A stretch of DNA of 6,387 nt from Desulfobacteraceae bacterium. Lineage in GTDB: Bacteria > Desulfobacterota > Desulfobacteria > Desulfobacterales > Desulfosalsimonadaceae. Position numbers and translations under genes: made by a program. How positions within the stretch are numbered: the stretch's first letter is position 1; each line of letters begins with the position of its first letter. This document shows positions 1 through 6,387 of this stretch, piece after piece. Where the stretch lies: contig DAIEHU010000161.1 of the NCBI GenBank assembly GCA_027353395.1, forward strand, positions 1 through 6,387, read 5' to 3'. The notes under the pieces are model-generated. The model was not told the origin of the DNA. It searched no databases and saw only the letters and a list, made by a program, of their open reading frames with translations.

Positions 1-367
1 GCAGTTATATTGTTTTCTTGTGCGTATTGAATAATGCGATTTGAGTATTGTCGGAAAGCAACCCTGTTAATATTAGGCAGAGTGTATCTACATTCTTGAC
101 CAAATGTTATCAATTGATTAAGGATGTCCATCGAGCTTTGTCTCTTTTAGGTTGATCTGTTAATGACAAACAAAAGTTTGGATAGGTGGAAAACTTTCCA
201 TTTATTCTAATATTGAGATAGGCAACATGAAAAAAGTCATGCCGAATTTTCCATGTTTACAAGCCGATATCCAATAAAATGGAAAACAAGTTTATATCCA
301 AGGCCAACCTCATATGCTGTACTTTTCCGTTGTTTATCTTGCTTGATCCGTAATTCTATACGGGCAC
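1..367. other. AT-rich non-coding region downstream of mvhD
   Basis: No open frame of credible length or family similarity is visible on either strand, and no tRNA or rRNA pattern was seen. Base composition is clearly more AT-rich than the operon. It contains an inverted repeat TGGAAA-AC-TTTCCA (187-200), an imperfect inverted repeat GGCA...TGCC (221-243), TTTTCCAT/ATGGAAAA arms (247-254, 279-286) and a spaced direct repeat (259-274, 286-301). I did not find a clean stem followed by a T-run on the minus strand, so the operon's terminator is not identified. Confidence 0.6.
259..301. repeat. Short direct repeat ACAAG-N3-ATATCCAA, two copies
   Basis: ACAAGccgATATCCAA (259-274) recurs as ACAAGtttATATCCAA (286-301): 13 of 16 bases are identical, with the three differences together in the middle. 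The copies are 27 bp apart start to start, downstream of mvhD. This could be a pair of binding half-sites or chance in AT-rich DNA. Confidence 0.4.
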
Positions 368-799
368 TTACGCGGCCTTATCCTTTTTTAATTTGATGGG
401 GTTGGGCCCCAGTTCCATAATGATTCCATGAATCTCATTGGCGTACCGGGCGAATGTCGGGCCTTCGCCGGATGAGAGATTATACATTTTCACCCGTCCG
501 CCGCCGATGCCGATGGTGTCGAGAATTTTCGCCACCTGTTCCGTCCGCTTGCGGGCCCTGAAGTTTCCGGCTTTAAAATGGCAGTCGCCTTCCATGCAGC
601 CGATGACGCACACGCCGTCCGCGCCTTTTTCAAAAGCGCGCAGCATGTGAATCGCATCGACCTTTCCGGTGCAGGGCACACGGACGATTTTAATGCTCGC
701 GGGATAACTCAGTCGCATCGAACCTGCCAGGTCCGCGGCGGAATACCCTCAGTAATTGCAGCAGAAGGCGAGAATAACGGGCTCAAATTCCTGGCTCAT
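368..799 (-). CDS. mvhD: Selenocysteine-containing MvhD/FlpD electron-transfer subunit
   Basis: This 143-residue protein belongs to the MvhD (F420-non-reducing hydrogenase delta subunit, FlpD, VhuD) family, which carries a [2Fe-2S] cluster and passes electrons between HdrA and a partner such as hydrogenase or formate dehydrogenase. Read from the ATG at 799 through an in-frame UGA as Sec17, it shows CCNYU (13-17), then ADLAGSMRLSYP, RVPCTGKVD (Cys43), and the family hallmark GADGVCVIGCMEGDCHF (Cys64, 68, 73). Candidate cluster ligands are Cys14/Sec17, Cys43, Cys68 and Cys73. The start has GGAGG (807-811) 7 nt upstream and overlaps the hdrA stop in ATGA, so translation is probably coupled. An internal ATG at 718 would remove the N-terminal ligands and is unlikely to be the real start. 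Length is normal for the family (about 140). No hydrogenase or formate dehydrogenase gene is nearby, so its outside partner is unknown. Confidence 0.92.
712..739 (-). promoter_or_regulatory. Putative bacterial SECIS hairpin in mvhD
   Basis: The mRNA after the UGA can pair GGACCU (734-729) with AGGUUC (725-720), with one G-U wobble and apical loop GGC starting 21 nt after the UGA. Below it, CGC (737-735) can pair with GCG (716-714), leaving GAU (719-717) bulged on the 3' side. A bulged U below the apical stem and a G at the start of the loop are features of bacterial SECIS elements. The three-base loop is small, and opening the U-A pair gives UGGCA. Weaker than the hdrA hairpin; pairing was done by eye. 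Confidence 0.55.
749..751 (-). other. Selenocysteine UGA codon, MvhD residue 17
   Basis: From the ATG at 799 the frame reads MSQEFEPVILAFCCNY, meets TGA, then continues with GYSAADLAGSMRLSYP to the stop at 368. The family pattern at this place is FCCN(W/Y)C followed by Y/S and ADLAG, so the UGA stands exactly where the third Cys of CCxxC is expected. The upstream segment carries a good ribosome binding site and the conserved residues, which argues against it being a non-coding leader. VhuD, the methanococcal relative, is an established selenoprotein. Confidence 0.92.
796..799 (-). other. ATGA stop/start overlap of hdrA and mvhD
   Basis: The hdrA stop TGA (798-796) and the mvhD start ATG (799-797) share the sequence ATGA. 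The mvhD ribosome binding site GGAGG (807-811) lies inside the last codons of hdrA. This layout usually means translational coupling and supports a near-stoichiometric HdrA-MvhD pair. Confidence 0.9.
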
Positions 800-3700
800 A
801 GCACTCCCTCCAGCAAGGCGTCCACCTTGCTCATCAGTTGTTCATCTTCATACCAGTTGAGTTCAATGGCCTTGGCCGGGCATTCGGCGGCGCAGGCCCC
901 GCAACCCTGGCACAGGGCGTCGTCGATGTAACTGACGCCTTCCTCGTTGATCCGGGGAACATTGTACGGACAGGTCCGGACACAGATCAGGCAGGACGCG
1001 CATTTTTCCTGGTCCACCCGGGCCGTGACCGCCGACAGGGTTAGGAACGGCTGGCTTAGAAAGGTGGTGGCCCGGGATGCCGCGGCCTGGGCCTGGGCAA
1101 TGGTTTCCGTGATCAGCTTCGGGCTGTGGGCCGTGCCGCAGACAAAAATGCCCTCGGTGGCCATTTCCACGGGCCGGAGCTTGACATGGGCCTCGATAAA
1201 ATAATTTTCCGCGTTCCGGCCCAGCTTCATGATGGATGCAAGTTCCTCGGTGTCCTCGGCCCGGACCCCCGCGCTTAAGGCCAGAATGTCCGTGTCCACG
1301 GAGAGTTTCCGGCCCAGAATATGATCGGTAAAGGTGACGGTGAGCACATCATTCGACTGGATGACCTCCGGCGGGTCCGCTTCCTTGAACCGGAAGAAGA
1401 ACACCCCCAGCTCCCGGGCCTTGGTATAATATTTTTCCATGAGCCCGTAGGTGCGGATGTCGCGGTAGAGGATAAACACCTGGGTGCCGGGACTGAGTTC
1501 CTTGATATGGATGGCGTTTTTGATGGCGGCCTGGCAGCAGATCCGGGAGCAGTTGGGATTTTCTTCGTTTCTGGAGCCCACGCACTGAATCATGACAACC
1601 TGGTCAAGATTTGCGGTCCCGTCCTTTTCAAGGCGCTCGGACAGCTCGATCTGGGTCATGACGCCCGGATGCTGCCCGTAGAGGTATTCTTTTGGCGAAT
1701 ATTCCGTGCCGCCGGTGGCCAGAATGATGACGCCGTGATCGATTTTGCGCTCATACATGCCGGGACCCACCAAAACTTCCGTTTTAAAATTGCCCTTGAA
1801 CCCGGAGAAATTCACGATGAGCGACTGGGTCAATACCTGGATTTTGGGGTTGTTTTTGACCCTTTCCGTCAGTCGCGCGATGTATGCTCCGATATCTGCT
1901 CCCTCAATGGTTTTGGTAAGCCGGTTGGCAAGGCCGCCCAGTTCCGCCTCTTTTTCCACCAGCACCACCTCAAAACCCTGATCAGCAAGGCCGATGGCCG
2001 CGTTCATGCCGGCCACGCCGCCGCCCACGATCAGCGCCCGGTAGGTGACCGGAATCCGGCGCTCATACAGGGGTTTGAGGGATGCTGCCCGGGCCACCGC
2101 CATTCTGATCAGGTCTTTGGCTTTTTGGGTGGCTGCTTCCGGCGATCCGGAATGGACCCAGGAATCCTGGTTGCGGATATTGGCCATTTCAAACAAATAT
2201 TTGTTCAAGCCGCATTTTTCCAGGGTGTCCATAAAAATGGGTTCATGGGTTTTAGGGGTGCAGGAGGAGACCACGATGCGATTAAGACGGTGCTCCTTGA
2301 TGATTTCCTTCATCTGATCCTGGGCGTCCTGGCTGCACGTGAACAGGTTTTCCCCCGCATAAACCACGCCCGGCAGGGTGGTTGCATATTCCCGGACTCC
2401 CGGCACATCCACAATACCTGCGATATTGATGCCGCAGTCGCACACAAACACGCCGACGCGGGGCTCACCGCTCACATCAATCTCATCGGGAATCACCACC
2501 TGGCGTATGCGGGTGCCTCTGGCTTCAGCCATGTACCGGCCCGCCGCACAGGCTGCGGCGCTGGCTTCGGTGACGGAGGAAGGGATGTCCTTGGGCCCCT
2601 GGAAAACACCACAGGCGAAAACGCCGGGCCGGCTGGTTTCCACGGGCGTAAACGGATGGGTGATTGCAAAATTATTTTTGTCCAGATCAATCTCCAGAAG
2701 ATTTGCCGTGTGAATGGCGGAAGGCGATGACTGAAGGCCCACGGACAGCACCACCATGTCGAATTCTTCCTCCCGGATGGCGCCGGACTCGTCCGCGTAC
2801 CGGAGGCGCAGATTCCCGGAGTCGCCGATTTCATCAATCGTATGAATTCTGGATTTTTCAAAACGCACGCCATCGTCGTTTTTAGCCCGGAGATAATATT
2901 TTTCATAATCCTTGCCGAAGGTCCGGATGTCCATATTGAAAATCACGGTATCCAGAGGGGTCTTGGAATGCTCCTTGGCGATCATGGCTTCCTTGACCGC
3001 GTACATGCAGCATACGGATGAGCAATAGCCGTTGCCGCACCGGTTGTTGTCCCTGGAGCCGATACACTGGAGCCAGGCGATGCGTTCGGGCTCCTTTTTG
3101 TCAGACGGCCTCACCAGATGGCCCATGGTGGGGCCGGATGCGGACAGGATGCGCTCGAATTCCAGGCTGGTGAGGACATTGGGGCTGGTTTTGTAATGAT
3201 AAACATCATCCAGGGTGGACGGGTCAAATACATCATTTCCCGGACATAAGATGACAGAGCCTATCTCAACGGTTTGCTCGATGGCTTTCTGGGAATGGTC
3301 AATGGCCTTGGCCAGGCAGGCATCCACGCATTGGTAGCACTCCGAGCAGATGCCGCATTTGAGGCACCGGTCCGCTTCTTTTTTCGCCTCAGTTTCATTG
3401 TAACCGAAGGACACTTCCAGAAAATTGCATTCGCGGGCGGCGGGCTCCAGGCACCTCACCGTTGTGCGCGGCTTCAATGGCTCAGCCGCCACATCCGGTT
3501 TTTCGTATTCCCATGTTTTTTCACGGTTTGCGCGCAAATCCAGGCCATTGATGAACCGGTGGATGCTTTCCGAGGCTTCCTTGCCGCAGGCCACCGCGTC
3601 CACCACGGATTTGGGACCGTAAAACGCATCCCCGCCGGCAAATACCCAGGGGATGGGCGTCTGTAGCGTGACCGGGTCTCCCGCAAGGCCGCCCACACGG

Positions 3701-5253
3701 GTCAATTCAATGCCCTGCTCACTGATAAATTCCCGGTTTGTGCTTTGTCCGATGGACACAATGATGGTGTCCCCGAAGAACGCCTGGCAGGCGGACTCGT
3801 CATAGCTGGGGTTGAATCGGCCGTTCTCGTCAAATACCGCCGTGCAGGTCTTGAATTCGATGCCCGACACCCGGTTGGATGCGTCGATAAAAAAATCCTT
3901 GGGCCCGAAGCTGTTGACGATTCTAATATCGCCTTCCAGGGCTTCCCGGATTTCGTGCTCCCAGGCCGGCATTTTGTCCCTGGGTTCCAGACAGACCAGG
4001 GTCACGTTTTCCGCGCCCTTGCGTTTGGCGCACAGGGCCACGTCAATGGCCACGTTGCCGCCGCCGATGACCAGGACATCCTTGCCGATGGAAACCGGAT
4101 TGCCCAGAGCCACGTCCCGGAGAAAATCAACTCCCTGAAGCACGCCTTGGGCGTCTTCGTTGGGAACTCCCAGCCGTCTTCCCCCATGCAGGCCAATGGC
4201 CATGAACACGGCGGAAAATCCGTCGGCTTTAAGGCTGTCCAAGGTAATGTCCTTGCCGAAGGTAACCCCTGTCTGAATGGCCACTCCCATCTTTTCAATG
4301 GTTTCAATTTCATTTTTCAGGATGCGGCGGGGCAGCCGGTATTCGGGGATACCCACGGCCATCATGCCGCCGGCTACCGGCAGTTTTTCGAATATGGTGA
4401 CGCCGTAACCCTGGATGGCCAGGAAATAAGCGGCCGCCAGACCCGCGGGCCCGGAACCAATGATGGCGACTTTTTCATTACGCTTTTCGGGAACCTGCGG
4501 CGCAAAAGACGATTCCTGGGTATTTTCCCAGTCCGCCAGAAACCTGTGCAGTTCACGGATGGCCAAGGGCTCGTCATAATCGCCCCGGGTGCAGATGCCT
4601 TCGCAGGGATGGTGGCAGACCCGTCCGCAGATGCCGGGAAACGGATGGTCCTGTTTGAACAGTTTCAGGGCTTCCGCGTATTTCCCCTGATGGATCAGGG
4701 CGATATAGCCCTGAATGCTGACGTGTGCCGGGCAGGTGGCCTTGCAGGGCGCGGTGCCGCGCTTGCTGATGGCGAAAGCGCCGGGGATGGCCTGGGGATA
4801 TTTTTTGTAAACCGCCTTGCGGATGGACAGACCCCGGTCCTGTTCGTTCAAAACCTCGATTGGGCAAACTTTTGCGCATTCCCCGCAGCTTGTGCATTTG
4901 GAAAGGTCCACATACCTGGCTTCCTGCCGGATTTTCGCCTTGAAATTGCCAGGCTCGCCGTCTAAGGCGAGAATTTCCGTTCCGGTTCTGAGCTCAATGT
5001 TTAAATGCCGGCCGACCTCGACCAGTTTGGGTGAGATGACTCACATGGCGCAGTCATTGGTGGGAAATGTCTTGTCCAGTTGCGACATGAGCCCGCCGAT
5101 GGCCGATGATTTTTCCAATAAATAAACATAATATCCTGAATTGGCCAGATCAATGGCCGCCTGCATGCCCGCAATGCCGGCGCCAACCACCATGGCCGCG
5201 CCGACGGTATCGCTTTTGGATGAAATCTTCGCAGATTCGGGTTTCTGATCCAT
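796..5253 (-). CDS. hdrA: Giant selenocysteine-containing HdrA (HdrA-GltD-HdrA fusion)
   Basis: This is a 1,485-residue soluble iron-sulfur flavoprotein, read through an in-frame UGA as Sec71. Order of parts: FAD-binding GAGIAG (24-29); CAMU (68-71) followed by SPKLVEVGRH; ferredoxin-type CxxCxxCxxxC (120-130); GltD-like N-terminal cysteines (170, 174, 209, 213, 217, 221); GltD FAD site GSGPAG (266-271) and NAD(P)H site GGGNVA (397-402); a six-Cys stretch (630-646); the HdrA CxGSR...CC signature (730-749); the HdrA VFVCDCG domain (about 934-1005); a second FAD site GGGVAG (1077-1082); a second CxGSR...CC signature (1223-1240); and two C-terminal [4Fe-4S] motifs (1418-1428, 1448-1458). HdrA splits or merges electron pairs at its flavin; the GltD part offers a pyridine nucleotide entry point. 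The ATG at 5253 has GGGAG (5260-5264) 6 nt upstream. The TGA stop overlaps the mvhD start. Classical HdrA is roughly 650 residues, so this is a fused double form. Substrates and partners are inferred. Confidence 0.93.
5008..5025 (-). promoter_or_regulatory. Putative bacterial SECIS hairpin in hdrA
   Basis: Downstream of the UGA the mRNA can form a six-pair stem CUGGUC / GGCCGG (two U-G wobbles) closing the loop GAGGUC. The loop begins 22 nt after the UGA, inside the 16-37 nt range used for bacterial SECIS elements, and contains GGUC, resembling the AGGUCU loop of E. coli fdhF that SelB recognises. The hairpin lies in coding sequence for residues 77-82, as bacterial SECIS elements must. Pairing was read by eye, not folded computationally. 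Confidence 0.75.
5041..5043 (-). other. Selenocysteine UGA codon, HdrA residue 71
   Basis: The frame opened by the ATG at 5253 meets TGA here after TNDCAM and continues without another stop to 796 with VISPKLVEVGRH. In HdrA relatives this place reads DCAxC followed by I-x-SPK or I-x-TPK, so the UGA replaces the second Cys of a CxxC pair. The FAD Rossmann motif lies before it and the first ferredoxin motif after it, so both sides are needed for a working protein. HdrA with Sec at this site is known in methanococci and reported in deltaproteobacteria. A frameshift is unnecessary to explain the break, because the frame is identical on both sides. Confidence 0.93.
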
Positions 5254-5269
5254 TCCGTTCTCCCTGAAA

Positions 5270-6151
5270 TTAGATGCCGTGAATAATATCTTGCAGCCGG
5301 TCTTCCCAACCCATTGTGGAAATCATAGCGCCGCCGAACCCCTTGGATTTGATGCCCGCGACCGTCTCGGACGCGATCCGGATGCATTCCCGAACCTTGT
5401 CCGGGGCATTCTGGATGCGTTTGATGAGCGTGTCTGAAATGCGGATATGTTTCATATTTTTAGCCATATACCGGGCCATGCCCAGGGATTTGAGGAGCAC
5501 CACCGTGGGAATGATATGAACCGGGGCGGCTGTTTTTATTTTTTTGATTTCGTTTATAAACGGTTCGATGGCGGAGATATCGAACAGCGGAGGGGTAATG
5601 AAAAACCGGACCCCGGCGTCGATTTTGTGTTTCATGGATTCGATTTCCGGGAACATGTCGCTGCCTTGCAGCCCGGTATTGAGGGTCGCGCCCACCAGAA
5701 ATTCGGGGGAGCCTGTCAGTTCGATACCCGCCATGTCACGGCCTGCCTGAAGCCCCTGGATAACTGTTAAAAGATCATCCAGGGTGATGTCATAAACGGC
5801 GGCTGCTTGATGATGATCGCCAAAGCTGGGCGCCTCACCGGTAACCGCCATGATATTCCGGACACCGCATGCGGACGCAGCCAAAAGATCGGCCTGCAGG
5901 GCGATCCGGTTGCGGTCCCGGCAGCAGATCTGCATAATGGTGTCCATCCGGTTTCCGGAAAGCACCATAGCGCCTCCCAGAGCGCTCATGCGCATGACCG
6001 CGTTGCTCATTTCGGGCACCATGAACGCGGTGACCTCTTCTTTGACTTTCGCCGCGTTTGCGACCATTACGGCGACATCCACCCCTTTCGGCGGCTCCAT
6101 TTCCGCGATAATGACAAAATCTCCGGCTTCCAGGCTGCGCTTCAAATCCAT
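5270..6151 (-). CDS. metF: MetF-type methylenetetrahydrofolate reductase
   Basis: This 293-residue cytoplasmic flavoprotein should interconvert 5,10-methylene-THF and 5-methyl-THF in the methyl branch of the Wood-Ljungdahl pathway. The MTHFR family is recognised by EMEPPKG (residues 17-23, at the position of the catalytic Glu in E. coli MetF), CRDRNR (77-82) followed by a long helix and VTGE (103-106), FITPPLFD (about 184-191), and the C-terminal GFGGAMISTMGWE block typical of acetogen-style MetF. The length matches a single-domain MetF (about 290-300). I chose the ATG at 6151 because GGAGG (6157-6161) sits 5 nt before it; the in-frame TTG at 6181 has no comparable site. It ends in TAA, 16 nt before hdrA, so it is the first gene of an operon with hdrA and mvhD. 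That neighbourhood suggests electrons come through HdrA/MvhD rather than by direct NADH use. Family assignment is firm; physiological direction (methyl oxidation in a sulfate reducer or reduction in an acetogen) is inferred. Confidence 0.93.
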   Translation of the reverse strand: MDLKRSLEAGDFVIIAEMEPPKGVDVAVMVANAAKVKEEVTAFMVPEMSNAVMRMSALGGAMVLSGNRMDTIMQICCRDRNRIALQADLLAASACGVRNIMAVTGEAPSFGDHHQAAAVYDITLDDLLTVIQGLQAGRDMAGIELTGSPEFLVGATLNTGLQGSDMFPEIESMKHKIDAGVRFFITPPLFDISAIEPFINEIKKIKTAAPVHIIPTVVLLKSLGMARYMAKNMKHIRISDTLIKRIQNAPDKVRECIRIASETVAGIKSKGFGGAMISTMGWEDRLQDIIHGI

Positions 6152-6156
6152 AACAT

Positions 6157-6161
6157 CCTCC
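6157..6161 (-). promoter_or_regulatory. Ribosome binding site deciding the metF start
   Basis: GGAGG lies 5 nt before the ATG at 6151. It selects that ATG over the upstream in-frame TTG at 6181, which would add ten residues with no family similarity. Confidence 0.8.
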
Positions 6162-6169
6162 AGAAAACT

Positions 6170-6192
6170 GGATCCGTTCAATTGAAGGATCC
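6170..6192. repeat. 23-bp near-perfect palindrome in the metF leader
   Basis: On the plus strand GGATCC, a single G, the self-complementary TTCAATTGAA, then GGATCC again. Apart from the one extra base the whole element is its own reverse complement. It ends 8 nt before the metF ribosome binding site. As DNA it could be a dimeric repressor operator; as mRNA it could form a nine-pair hairpin with an AAUU loop and a bulged C. The sequence shows symmetry only; the role is inferred. Confidence 0.5.
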
Positions 6193-6207
6193 ATTAACAA
6201 TGATGAA

Positions 6208-6237
6208 ATTATGTTGATGTGGCGATCCATCTTCCAA
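6208..6237 (-). promoter_or_regulatory. Possible sigma70-type promoter for the operon
   Basis: TTGGAA (6237-6232, 4 of 6 to TTGACA) and CATAAT (6213-6208, 5 of 6 to TATAAT) are separated by 18 bp. Transcription would start near 6200 and give a leader of about 50 nt containing the palindrome at 6170-6192. A perfect TTGACA also exists at 6315-6310 but has no good -10 at proper spacing. AT-rich DNA yields such matches by chance, so this is tentative. Confidence 0.3.
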
Positions 6238-6333
6238 TGGCGCAATGACGGACGCATCATGAACGGCGGACAAAAAAGTTCATACATGAGTACTAAAAAA
6301 AAATAACAGTGTCAATAGGCGTAAACGTTATTT

Positions 6334-6353
6334 TTCCATCAATAATAATGGAA
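6334..6353. repeat. Inverted repeat TTCCAT-N8-ATGGAA
   Basis: A six-base inverted repeat with an eight-base AT-rich spacer, about 180 bp upstream of metF. It could be a protein-binding site or the weak end signal of a gene lying beyond the window. Nothing coding was found between it and metF. Confidence 0.3.
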
Positions 6354-6387
6354 TAAACAACGAACAGCATTCATGATTTCAATTCAT

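Noticed and set aside
96..124. Plus-strand promoter TTGACC-N17-TAAGGA
   Set aside because: The -10 match is weak and no plus-strand gene follows within the window.
221..243. Rho-independent terminator for the operon
   Set aside because: The inverted repeat is imperfect, and the T-run on the minus strand falls in the loop rather than after the stem.
368..718. mvhD starting at the internal ATG at 718
   Set aside because: That start omits the conserved FCCNY-U segment and has no good ribosome binding site, while the ATG at 799 has both the site and the ATGA overlap.
1321..2730. Plus-strand open frame of 469 codons
   Set aside because: It lies fully antisense to hdrA, shows no recognisable domain, and is the expected by-product of GC-rich codon use on the other strand.
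3745..4965. Plus-strand open frame of 406 codons
   Set aside because: It is antisense to the GltD module of hdrA, has a low-complexity composition rich in Gly, His, Phe and Asp, and shows no family motif.
5041..5253. A separate 70-residue FAD-binding protein ending at the UGA, or hdrA as a pseudogene
   Set aside because: The frame continues unchanged through the UGA with conserved HdrA sequence, the position matches a known Cys/Sec site, and a SECIS-like hairpin follows.
6287..6315. Promoter built on the perfect TTGACA at 6315-6310
   Set aside because: At 17-bp spacing the -10 region reads TACTCA, a poor match, and the spacer is mostly a T-run; the TTGGAA/CATAAT pair is better placed.

Overview
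The window holds one compact minus-strand operon of three genes, read from high to low coordinates: a MetF-type methylenetetrahydrofolate reductase (6151-5270), a 1,485-residue HdrA flavoprotein (5253-796) and a short MvhD electron-transfer subunit (799-368). AT-rich non-coding DNA flanks it on both sides (6152-6387 upstream, 1-367 downstream). No RNA gene, mobile element or CRISPR array was seen.

The main point is that two of the three genes are interrupted by an in-frame UGA that is best read as selenocysteine. In HdrA the UGA (5041-5043) is residue 71 and makes a CAMU motif where relatives have CxxC. In MvhD the UGA (749-751) is residue 17 and makes a CCNYU motif where relatives have CCxxC. 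Each UGA is followed at the bacterial distance by a hairpin that could be a SECIS element; the one in hdrA carries GGUC in its loop, as in E. coli fdhF. Without this reading, hdrA would be called as a 70-residue fragment plus a truncated gene starting near 4911, and mvhD would lose its first 27 residues, including the cluster-binding N-terminus.

HdrA is a composite: an HdrA FAD half-domain with the Sec motif and one ferredoxin cluster, an inserted GltD-like NAD(P)H/FAD module with its own cysteines, the rest of the first HdrA, then a second HdrA unit ending in two [4Fe-4S] motifs. Together with MvhD and MetF this suggests a soluble complex linking methylene-THF/methyl-THF conversion to NAD(P)H and a low-potential carrier, possibly by flavin-based electron bifurcation or confurcation. 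No metV, hdrB, hdrC, hydrogenase or formate dehydrogenase gene is in the window.

Protein style, the HdrA-GltD-HdrA fusion, Sec use and the Wood-Ljungdahl context suggest an anaerobic sulfate-reducing or syntrophic member of the Desulfobacterota (Desulfobacteraceae-like). This is inferred from family knowledge, not from a database search. The genes are tightly packed (16-nt gap, then an ATGA overlap), so they are probably co-transcribed and translationally coupled.
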